Below, piece after piece: positions 6,630 to 13,044 of a stretch of 17,578 nt of DNA. Under the pieces are notes generated by a model. The model made no database searches, was not told where the DNA came from, and was given only the letters and a program-made list of their open reading frames with translations. The translations under genes were made by a program, and so were the position numbers. This stretch comes from an uncultured Flavonifractor sp. (GTDB lineage: Bacteria > Bacillota > Clostridia > Oscillospirales > Oscillospiraceae): contig CANDFO010000051.1 in NCBI GenBank assembly GCA_947384055.1, positions 1 to 17,578 of the forward strand, in the 5' to 3' direction. The stretch's first letter is position 1; each line of letters opens with the position of its first letter.

Positions 6630-6630
6630 T

Positions 6631-8844
6631 ATGGCGGAAATACGAGAGGAAGTGCAGAAAAGCGGCATGACAGTGATTAAACGCAACGGAACAGAAGTGG
6701 ATTTTGACCTGAGTAAGATTGTAGCGGCCATTACGAAGGCCAACGGCAGCGTGGGCGAAACCGCCCGCATGACGCCGGTACAGATTGGGCGCATTGCGGA
6801 ATCGGTGGCTCTGGCCTGCCAGAAGCTGGACCGCGCCCCCTCGGTGGAGGAGATCCAGGACCTGGTGGAGTACCAGATTATGGCGCACGGCGCCTTTGAA
6901 GTGGCCAAAAATTATATTACCTACCGCTATATCCGCTCCCTGGTCCGCCGGAGCAACACTACCGATGAGAAGATTCTCAGTCTCATTGAATGCTGCAACG
7001 AGGAGGCCAAGCAAGAGAACTCCAACAAAAACCCGGTGGTCAACTCCACCCAGCGGGACTATATGGCGGGGGAGGTCTCCCGGGATATCAGCGAACGGCT
7101 GCTGCTCCCGGCGGACATTGTGGAGGCCCACAGAGAGGGCGTCATCCATTTCCACGACACCGACTATTACGCCCAGCACATGCACAACTGCGACCTGGTA
7201 AACCTGGAGGATATGCTCCAGAACGGCACAGTGATCACCGGCACCCTCATTGAGCGGCCCCACAGTTTTTCCACCGCCTGCAACATCGCCACCCAGATTA
7301 TTGCCCAGGTGGCCTCCAATCAGTATGGCGGGCAGTCCATCTCCCTGGCGCACCTGGCCCCCTTTGTCCAGGTCAGCCGGGAAAAAATCCGCCGTAGCGT
7401 GGAGGAGGAGATGGCCCTGATCGGGGCGAGGCCCGGCCCGGAGCAGCTCCGTGAGCTGGTGGAACGCCGTCTGCGGGACGAGGTGCGCCGGGGGGTACAG
7501 ACCATCCAGTACCAGGTGCTTACCCTGCTCACCACCAATGGACAGGCCCCCTTTGTGACGGTGTTCATGTACTTGGGAGAGGCCAAGAGCGAGCAGGAGC
7601 GGCAGGACTTGGCCCTCATCATTGAGGAGACCCTCCTTCAGCGCTATGAGGGAGTGAAGAACGAGGACGGCGTGTGGATTACCCCCGCCTTCCCCAAGCT
7701 CATCTATGTGCTGGAGGAGAACAATATCCATGAGGACGCCCCGTACTACTACCTGACCCGCCTGGCCGCCCAGTGTACCGCCAAGCGCATGGTACCCGAT
7801 TATATCTCCGAAAAGAAAATGCTGGAGCTGAAGGTGGACAAAAACGGTGAAGGCCACTGCTACACCTGTATGGGCTGCCGCAGCTTCCTGACACCCTATG
7901 TGGACCCGGAGACCAATCGGCCCAAGTACTATGGCCGCTTCAATCAGGGGGTCGTGACCCTGAATCTGGTGGATGTGGCCCTGTCCTCCGGCGGAGACCA
8001 GGACAGATTCTGGCAGATCTTTGACGAGCGGCTGGAGCTGTGCCACCGGGCGCTGATGTACCGGCATGAGCGGCTGAAAGGCACCCCCTCCGATGTGGCC
8101 CCCATCCTGTGGCAGTACGGGGCCTGCGCCCGGCTGAAAAAGGGAGAGACCATCGACAAGCTCCTCTACGGCGGCTATTCCACCATCTCTCTGGGCTATG
8201 CGGGATTGTACGAGTGCGTCAAATACATGACCGGGCGCAGCCACACCGACCCGAACGCCACGCCCTTCGCCCTGCACATCATGGAGTATATGAACGACGC
8301 CTGCCGCCGCTGGAAGGCCCAGCACAACATTGATTTCAGCCTCTACGGAACGCCGCTGGAGTCCACTACCTATAAATTTGCCAAATGCCTCCAGCGCCGC
8401 TTTGGAGTCATAGAGGGTGTCACCGACAAGGGGTATATTACCAACAGCTACCACGTCCACGTGACGGAGGAGATCAATGCCTTTGACAAGCTGAAGTTTG
8501 AGGCCCAGTTCCAGCACCTCTCGCCCGGCGGGGCCATCAGCTATGTGGAGGTCCCCGACATGCAGAACAATCTGGAGGCGGTGCTTCAGGTGATGAAGTT
8601 CATCTATGACAACATCATCTATGCCGAGCTCAATACCAAAAGCGACTACTGCCAGATCTGCGGCTGGGACGGTGAGATTGAGATAGCGGAGGAAAATGGC
8701 AAGCTGGTGTGGCGGTGCCCCCGCTGCGGCAACACCGACCAGGATAAAATGAACGTGGCCCGGCGGACCTGCGGGTACATCGGCACCCAGTTCTGGAACC
8801 AGGGCCGTACCCAGGAGATCAAAGAGCGGGTACTCCATCTGTAA
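6631..8844 (+). CDS. nrdD: Anaerobic (class III) ribonucleoside-triphosphate reductase
   Basis: Reduces ribonucleoside triphosphates to deoxy forms for DNA synthesis without oxygen, using a glycyl radical. About 737 residues. The N-terminal ATP-cone begins at MTVIKRNGTEVDFDLSKI and the large barrel domain follows. Catalytic cysteine regions are HNCDLVNLEDML and YTCMGCRSFLTPYVD. Near the C-terminus are two zinc-binding CxxC pairs (about 674/677 and 696/699) and the glycyl-radical loop RRTCGYIG, with the radical Gly at about 715. The start is uncertain: ATG 6631 is used because GTG 6595 would put the candidate NrdR operator inside the gene, while ATG 6667 (…MTVIKRNG) is also plausible; none has a strong ribosome binding site. 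The activase gene nrdG, usually next door, is not in the window. Confidence 0.96.
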   Translation: MAEIREEVQKSGMTVIKRNGTEVDFDLSKIVAAITKANGSVGETARMTPVQIGRIAESVALACQKLDRAPSVEEIQDLVEYQIMAHGAFEVAKNYITYRYIRSLVRRSNTTDEKILSLIECCNEEAKQENSNKNPVVNSTQRDYMAGEVSRDISERLLLPADIVEAHREGVIHFHDTDYYAQHMHNCDLVNLEDMLQNGTVITGTLIERPHSFSTACNIATQIIAQVASNQYGGQSISLAHLAPFVQVSREKIRRSVEEEMALIGARPGPEQLRELVERRLRDEVRRGVQTIQYQVLTLLTTNGQAPFVTVFMYLGEAKSEQERQDLALIIEETLLQRYEGVKNEDGVWITPAFPKLIYVLEENNIHEDAPYYYLTRLAAQCTAKRMVPDYISEKKMLELKVDKNGEGHCYTCMGCRSFLTPYVDPETNRPKYYGRFNQGVVTLNLVDVALSSGGDQDRFWQIFDERLELCHRALMYRHERLKGTPSDVAPILWQYGACARLKKGETIDKLLYGGYSTISLGYAGLYECVKYMTGRSHTDPNATPFALHIMEYMNDACRRWKAQHNIDFSLYGTPLESTTYKFAKCLQRRFGVIEGVTDKGYITNSYHVHVTEEINAFDKLKFEAQFQHLSPGGAISYVEVPDMQNNLEAVLQVMKFIYDNIIYAELNTKSDYCQICGWDGEIEIAEENGKLVWRCPRCGNTDQDKMNVARRTCGYIGTQFWNQGRTQEIKERVLHL

Positions 8845-8846
8845 TA

Positions 8847-8885
8847 AAAGCGCCTGTATTCGCGAATGCGGAATACAGGCGCTTT
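8847..8885 (+). terminator. Terminator after nrdD (left edge of the hsd island)
   Basis: A perfect 15-bp stem (8847-8861 and 8871-8885) with a 9-base loop starts two bases after the nrdD stop. It is followed by a moderately U-rich CCGTTTTAC. Its arm contains CCTGTATTCGC, also present in the hairpin at the other end of the restriction-modification island (15458-15468). Confidence 0.8.
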
Positions 8886-8969
8886 CCGTTTTACGCAGGG
8901 CTCTGTCAAGGCAGAACTCACCTGCTTTTGCTTTGCGATTTACTCCTGCGGCGTGCTCGTCGGATTTCC

Positions 8970-8998
8970 TTGCGGCCAGGCGTGGACTATGCTAAAAT
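8970..8998 (+). promoter_or_regulatory. Likely promoter of the hsd operon
   Basis: TAAAAT (8993-8998) is preceded by TGC, forming an extended -10 element. A weak -35-like TTGCGG (8970-8975) lies 17 bases upstream. A start near 9005 would leave a leader of about 29 bases before hsdM. The rest of 8886-9033 shows nothing I can name. Confidence 0.5.
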
Positions 8999-9033
8999 AT
9001 AGAAGATTATGGCGAAAAGGAAGTGTGCGCCCG

Positions 9034-10536
9034 ATGGCAAGTCAAAATACCAGCAGTATCGGCTTTGAAAAACAAATCTGGGAGGCGGCCTGCGTCCTCC
9101 GCGGTAATATTGACGCCTCGGAATACAAGTCTGTTGTGCTGGGGCTGATTTTTTTAAAATACATTTCCGACCGTTTCGAGGCCAAGTATAAGGAGCTGGT
9201 AGCCGAGGGCGACGGCTTTGAAGAAGATGTTGACGAATATATCTCTGAAAACATCTTCTTTGTGCCGGAAAACGCCCGCTGGTCTGCTATTTCAGCCGCC
9301 GCCCACACACCGGAAATTGGCATGGTAATCGACGACGCCATGCGCGCGATTGAAAAGGAGAACAAGCGTCTCAAGGATATTCTGCCCAAAAACTTTGCCC
9401 GCCCTGAGCTGGACAAGCGGCGGCTGGGCGAGGTGGTCGACCTTTTTACCAATATCCAAATGATTGAGCACGGCAGCAGCAAGGATATTCTGGGCCGCAC
9501 TTATGAGTACTGCCTGTCCAAATTTGCGGAGCAGGAGGGTAAGCTGGCCGGGGAGTTCTACACACCCGCCTGCGTCGTCCGTACCCTTGTGGAGGTTTTA
9601 CAGCCCTACAACGGGCGCGTCTATGACCCCTGCTGCGGCTCCGGCGGGATGTTTGTGCAGTCGGCGAAGTTTATCGAAAATCACGGGGGCAGTATCAACA
9701 GAATTTCTGTGTTCGGCCAGGATTCCAACCCCACCACTTGGAAAATGGCGCAGATGAACCTTGCCATCCGGGGTATTGAGGCCGACCTGGGCAAGTTTAA
9801 CGCGGATACCTTTTTTAATGACTGCCATCCTCAGCTCAAGGCGGACTTTGTGATGGCAAATCCGCCCTTCAACCTCTCCGGCTGGGGGCAGGACAAGCTC
9901 CTGAACGACGTACGCTGGCAGTTTGGAACGCCGCCTGCCGGCAACGCCAACTTTGCCTGGCTTCAGCATATGATTTGGCATCTGGCTCCCAACGGGCGCA
10001 TCGGCATGGTGCTGGCCAACGGCTCTCTCTCCTCCCGGTCGGGCGGCGAGGGTGAAATCCGTAAAAATATCGTCAACGCAGACCTTGTGGACTGCATTGT
10101 GGCTATGCCCGCACAGCTTTTTTACACCACGCAGATTCCGGTGTCTCTGTGGTTTATCGCCAGGAATAAGAGGCAAAAGGGCAAGACGCTGTTCATTGAC
10201 GCCCGGAATCTGGGAACGATGGTTACACGAAAACTGCGGGAACTGACCGACGAGGACGTTCAGAAGATTGCCTCCACATACAACGCCTTTGTGGACGGGA
10301 CGCTGGAGGATGAAAGGGGATTCTGCGCTGTTGCCGCCACTCGGGATATCGCAAAGCAGGATTATATTTTAACCCCTGGCCGCTATGTGGGCGTCGAGGA
10401 GCGGGAGGACGACGGCGAGCCGTTCCAGGAAAAAATGGAGCGGCTGACGGCAGAGCTGTCCGGGCTGTTCGCCAGGTCCCATGAGCTGGAGGAGGAAATC
10501 AGAGAGCGACTGGAGGCGATTGGGTATGACATCTGA
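9034..10536 (+). CDS. hsdM: Type I restriction-modification DNA methyltransferase subunit M
   Basis: Transfers a methyl group from S-adenosylmethionine to N6 of adenine in the bipartite site chosen by HsdS; two M with one S form the methylase. It has 500 residues, a normal length. The N-terminal helical HsdM domain (…GFEKQIWEAACVLRG…YKSVVLGLIFLKYISD) is followed by the core: GEFYTPACVVRTLVEVL, the SAM-binding motif DPCCGSGGMF (residues about 198-207) and the catalytic NPPF (about 276-279). ATG 9034 is chosen as the point where HsdM homology begins; AAGGA lies 12 bases before it. It is the first gene of the operon and its last 11 bases overlap hsdS. Confidence 0.96.
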   Translation: MASQNTSSIGFEKQIWEAACVLRGNIDASEYKSVVLGLIFLKYISDRFEAKYKELVAEGDGFEEDVDEYISENIFFVPENARWSAISAAAHTPEIGMVIDDAMRAIEKENKRLKDILPKNFARPELDKRRLGEVVDLFTNIQMIEHGSSKDILGRTYEYCLSKFAEQEGKLAGEFYTPACVVRTLVEVLQPYNGRVYDPCCGSGGMFVQSAKFIENHGGSINRISVFGQDSNPTTWKMAQMNLAIRGIEADLGKFNADTFFNDCHPQLKADFVMANPPFNLSGWGQDKLLNDVRWQFGTPPAGNANFAWLQHMIWHLAPNGRIGMVLANGSLSSRSGGEGEIRKNIVNADLVDCIVAMPAQLFYTTQIPVSLWFIARNKRQKGKTLFIDARNLGTMVTRKLRELTDEDVQKIASTYNAFVDGTLEDERGFCAVAATRDIAKQDYILTPGRYVGVEEREDDGEPFQEKMERLTAELSGLFARSHELEEEIRERLEAIGYDI

Positions 10537-11698
10537 TTGGACGACAATTCGTGCCTCTGATTTTATCGACTTTAATCCACGCCTGAGTATAAAAAAGGGA
10601 ACAGTCGCAACAAAGGTCGCTATGGATAAGCTGCTGCCATTCACAAAAAAGATTCCTGAGACCGAACAGGCTGAATTTTCAGGCGGGTCAAAATTTTCTA
10701 ACGGCGATACCATTATGGCTCGGATAACGCCTTGCCTTGAAAATGGGAAAACGGCCTTTGTAGACACCCTTGCGGCGGATGAAATCGCTTTTGGATCAAC
10801 AGAGTTCATTGTTCTAAGGGCAAAAGAGGGGATCAGCGATCCGCAGTTTATCTACTACCTCGCGATAAGCCCAGCGTTTCGTAACATTGCTATAAAATCA
10901 ATGGTGGGTTCTTCCGGTCGTCAACGTGTTCAGCAAAGCGTCCTTAACGAGCTTGAATTGAAGGTTCCCTGCCTGGAAAAACAACGTCAGCTGGGAGCAT
11001 TTCTCGCCGGATTTGATGAGAAAATTGCCCTTAACAATGAAATAAGCGGCAATTTAAAGCGGCAGGCGCAGGCGATATATCAAGAGTGGTTTATCTTACG
11101 AATAGCTGACTGTCCTGGCGATTACCATAAAGTTTCTCTTGCTGATCTTATGGATTATGCCGGAGGAAGTCAGCCTCCGGCGTCGGAGTTTATTTCAGAA
11201 GCGCGAAATGGTTACATTCGTTTTGTGCAAATTCGAGATTATGAATCGGATGCGCATATAACCTATATCCCAGTATCATCTAGAAACAAACTGTGCAATG
11301 AAAGCGATATTATGATTGCAAGATATGGCGCGGCATTAGGCCGCATTTGTTTTGGAATTAATGGAGCCTACAATGTAGCGCTGGCAAAAGTTTTCCCAAA
11401 GCAAATGCATTACCGTGAGTTTCTGCGCTGTTATTTGTCATCAAGAGTTTTCTATGAAGGCATCAATAACAAGGGCGGCAGAAGTGCCCAAGCTGGATTT
11501 AACCAAAGTGATATCAGGTCCTTTGAGGTGTTTATCCCTAAAAGAGAATCTGTGTTTTATGAGTTTGATGCGATTGCGAGACCAATATTTGAAAGCCGCT
11601 TACACATTATTAAAGAAAATCAAAAGCTGGCGTTGTTGCGCGACACCCTTCTCCCCAAACTGATGTCCGGTGAGATTGAACTGTCGGAGGTGCAGTGA
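10526..11698 (+). CDS. hsdS: Type I restriction-modification specificity subunit S
   Basis: Recognises the two halves of the target site and docks the M and R subunits. It has 390 residues. The two variable target-recognition domains lie at about 1-148 and 195-350. They are separated by a conserved helical spacer (LEKQRQLGAFLAGFDEKIAL…AQAIYQEWF, about 149-190) and closed by the matching C-terminal repeat ending LRDTLLPKLMSGEIEL. ATG 10526 has GGAGG (10512-10516) nine bases upstream and overlaps the hsdM end, indicating translational coupling. The gene is clearly more AT-rich than hsdM and hsdR, as usual for horizontally exchanged recognition domains. The DNA sequence recognised cannot be told from this reading. 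No spare hsdS cassettes or recombinase are present. Confidence 0.95.
   Translation: MTSDWTTIRASDFIDFNPRLSIKKGTVATKVAMDKLLPFTKKIPETEQAEFSGGSKFSNGDTIMARITPCLENGKTAFVDTLAADEIAFGSTEFIVLRAKEGISDPQFIYYLAISPAFRNIAIKSMVGSSGRQRVQQSVLNELELKVPCLEKQRQLGAFLAGFDEKIALNNEISGNLKRQAQAIYQEWFILRIADCPGDYHKVSLADLMDYAGGSQPPASEFISEARNGYIRFVQIRDYESDAHITYIPVSSRNKLCNESDIMIARYGAALGRICFGINGAYNVALAKVFPKQMHYREFLRCYLSSRVFYEGINNKGGRSAQAGFNQSDIRSFEVFIPKRESVFYEFDAIARPIFESRLHIIKENQKLALLRDTLLPKLMSGEIELSEVQ
11686..11690 (+). promoter_or_regulatory. Ribosome binding site fixing a TTG start
   Basis: GGAGG inside the last codons of hsdS lies nine bases before TTG 11700. No ATG or GTG in that frame nearby has a comparable site, so it decides the start of the downstream membrane gene and couples its translation to hsdS. 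Confidence 0.65.
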
Positions 11699-11699
11699 T

Positions 11700-12320
11700 T
11701 TGGAGAAACTTTTTGTTGAAATTCAAAACGCGGCAAGCGTAATTGCGTCTCCAAACTGGGCGGATAAGTTATCAGTAGTTATTTCATTAATAGCTGCCGG
11801 TATTGCGGTAATTGTGGCTTGGAAACAGACTAAAATTGCAAACAAGCAGAGCGAAATTGCGAAAGAGCAGGCTGATATTTCAGACAGACAAAATAAAATT
11901 GCTCTGTTTGAAAAGAAATATGAAGTATATTGCGAGCTCTTTAAAATTATCAATATAGGTGATCAATTGGATTTCACAGGGCCGCACTCGCAGTTTTCAC
12001 TGCTGCGCGAAATCGAGGTAATTTGCGGGGCCAGTTTTGCCGATGAAAAAAACGTCAACGCGCAGTTAAAGGGCATACTTACGTACATTAAAAAATCTGA
12101 ATACGTAATCAGGCAGTCAGTATTTTTGTTTAGCTGCATAGCCGAGAAAGACATTGCTGAACTAATTAACGCTTTGATGGAGTGCATGATATTCATTTTG
12201 AAAAGCGATAAAAGCGAAATTGACATAGGAGATTACGAGATAAGCGAGTTTATAAGAGTGAGCAAAGCATTTACGTTGAAGTATCTAAACAGCATGGAAG
12301 CGGAGTTGACTTTAAAATGA
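11700..12320 (+). CDS. Unknown single-helix membrane protein with coiled coil, embedded in the hsd operon
   Basis: I do not recognise a named family. The 206-residue product starts at TTG 11700, one base after the hsdS stop, and ends 10 bases before the hsdR start, so it is a true operon member. Residues about 24-41 (LSVVISLIAAGIAVIVAW) form one transmembrane helix with no signal peptide. Next comes a strict heptad repeat with Gln at 43, 50, 57 and 64 and Ile at 46, 53, 60 and 67, a strongly predicted coiled coil ending in ALFEKKYEVY. The remaining ~130 residues look mostly helical, with no catalytic motif I can see. It is markedly AT-rich. Proteins with this helix/coiled-coil/FEKKYEVY layout are common hypotheticals. 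The slot between hsdS and hsdR is where R-linked ORFs such as the anticodon nuclease gene prrC occur, so a defence-accessory role is an inference. Confidence 0.8.
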   Translation: MEKLFVEIQNAASVIASPNWADKLSVVISLIAAGIAVIVAWKQTKIANKQSEIAKEQADISDRQNKIALFEKKYEVYCELFKIINIGDQLDFTGPHSQFSLLREIEVICGASFADEKNVNAQLKGILTYIKKSEYVIRQSVFLFSCIAEKDIAELINALMECMIFILKSDKSEIDIGDYEISEFIRVSKAFTLKYLNSMEAELTLK

Positions 12321-12330
12321 GGTGCTGATC

Positions 12331-13044
12331 ATGACCTTTACGGAATCCCACTACGAAAATGCCGTCCTCCAGCTTTTTCAGGAGCGGTTGGGATATGCCT
12401 GCGTATATGGCCCGGATGTGGAGCGGGACTACCGCTCTCCGCTGTACGAGGACGCCTTACTGCCTGCGCTTCAGCGGGTCAACCCGGGGGTGCCTGTGGA
12501 CGCCCTTCGTGAGGCGGTCTATAAGCTGAAAAACTTTGAGTCCGGCACGCTCCTGCAAAAGAATATGGTTTTTACGGACTACCTGCAAAACGGCGTCCCG
12601 GTAAAATATTTTGAAAACGGCGGGGAGCGGTCCACCCTTGTCTATCTGCTGGACTTCAAAAATCCTGCCAATAACGACTTTACCGTGGCGAACCAGTGGA
12701 CCGTCATTGAAAACTCCGAAAAGCGGCCTGACGTGATCCTGTTTGTCAACGGCCTTCCTCTGGTGGTGGCGGAGCTGAAATCCCCTTCCCGGGAGGAGAC
12801 GGATGCCTCCGCAGCGTACCGACAGCTCCGGAACTATATACACGAGATTCCCTCTCTGTTTATCTACAACGCCCTCTGTGTCATGAGCGACATGGCCACC
12901 TCCAAGGCCGGGACCATCACCTCCGGCGAGGACCGCTATATGGAATGGAAAACGACGGACGGCGGCTATGAGAACACACAGCATGCTAAATTCGATACAT
13001 TTTTTGAGGGCTTATTTGAAAAAATCGTTTTTTGGACATTATAA
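12331..13044 (+). CDS. hsdR: Type I restriction subunit R, N-terminal nuclease part (frameshifted)
   Basis: First part of a broken hsdR, 237 residues. ATG 12331 follows GAGGTG by 6 bases. It holds the nuclease domain of the restriction subunit. The PD-(D/E)xK residues are Asp134 (RPDVILF), Glu148 and Lys150 (AELKSP), with the same 14 and 16 residue spacing as the known nuclease residues D151, E165 and K167 of EcoR124I. The frame ends shortly after FDTFFEGLFEK, where family members continue into (L)DIIKNFICF; here it runs into stop TAA 13042-13044 after the unrelated residues IVFWTL. The rest follows in another frame from 13032. Alone this fragment lacks the ATPase motor and should not restrict DNA. 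Confidence 0.9.
   Translation: MTFTESHYENAVLQLFQERLGYACVYGPDVERDYRSPLYEDALLPALQRVNPGVPVDALREAVYKLKNFESGTLLQKNMVFTDYLQNGVPVKYFENGGERSTLVYLLDFKNPANNDFTVANQWTVIENSEKRPDVILFVNGLPLVVAELKSPSREETDASAAYRQLRNYIHEIPSLFIYNALCVMSDMATSKAGTITSGEDRYMEWKTTDGGYENTQHAKFDTFFEGLFEKIVFWTL
13028..13033 (+). other. Frameshift site in hsdR (T6 tract)
   Basis: The sequence here is A6-TCG-T6. With seven T's instead of six, the frame would read GTT TTT TTG GAC ATT, joining …FEKIVF to LDIIKNFICF and giving one continuous HsdR of 1026 residues, a normal length. A one-base loss in the T tract is therefore the simplest explanation. The A6/T6 pair is also a small inverted repeat that could favour slippage. Confidence 0.85.

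Larger units (their letters stand above)
6287..6630. other. 344-bp divergent regulatory region (DUF1934-argS / nrdD)
   Basis: No gene that I believe lies here. It contains the minus-strand promoter of the argS operon (6339-6367), the plus-strand promoter and operator of nrdD (6541-6629), and several hairpins. The largest is 6370-6416: outer 7-bp stem GCTCCCG/CGGGAGC, inner 7-bp stem CGCCGCG/CGCGGCG, and an AT-rich 13-base loop. A smaller one around 6510-6530 pairs AGAAAT with ATTTCT. The middle (6370-6500) is very GC-rich and unexplained. Confidence 0.6.

Noticed and set aside
6595..6630. GTG 6595 as the nrdD start
   Set aside because: No ribosome binding site, and it would place the candidate NrdR boxes and nearly all of the leader inside the coding region.
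6583..8838. 751-codon open frame on the minus strand opposite nrdD
   Set aside because: It is an exact antisense shadow of nrdD, whose catalytic and zinc motifs are certain. The antisense product is rich in low-complexity Gly/His/Val runs and has no recognisable domain.
13026..13035. Classical programmed -1 frameshift heptamer in hsdR
   Set aside because: The in-frame codons are GTT TTT TGG, so the P-site codon GTT would have to re-pair with CGT, and the tract does not fit the X XXY YYZ pattern. An indel in the tract is simpler.
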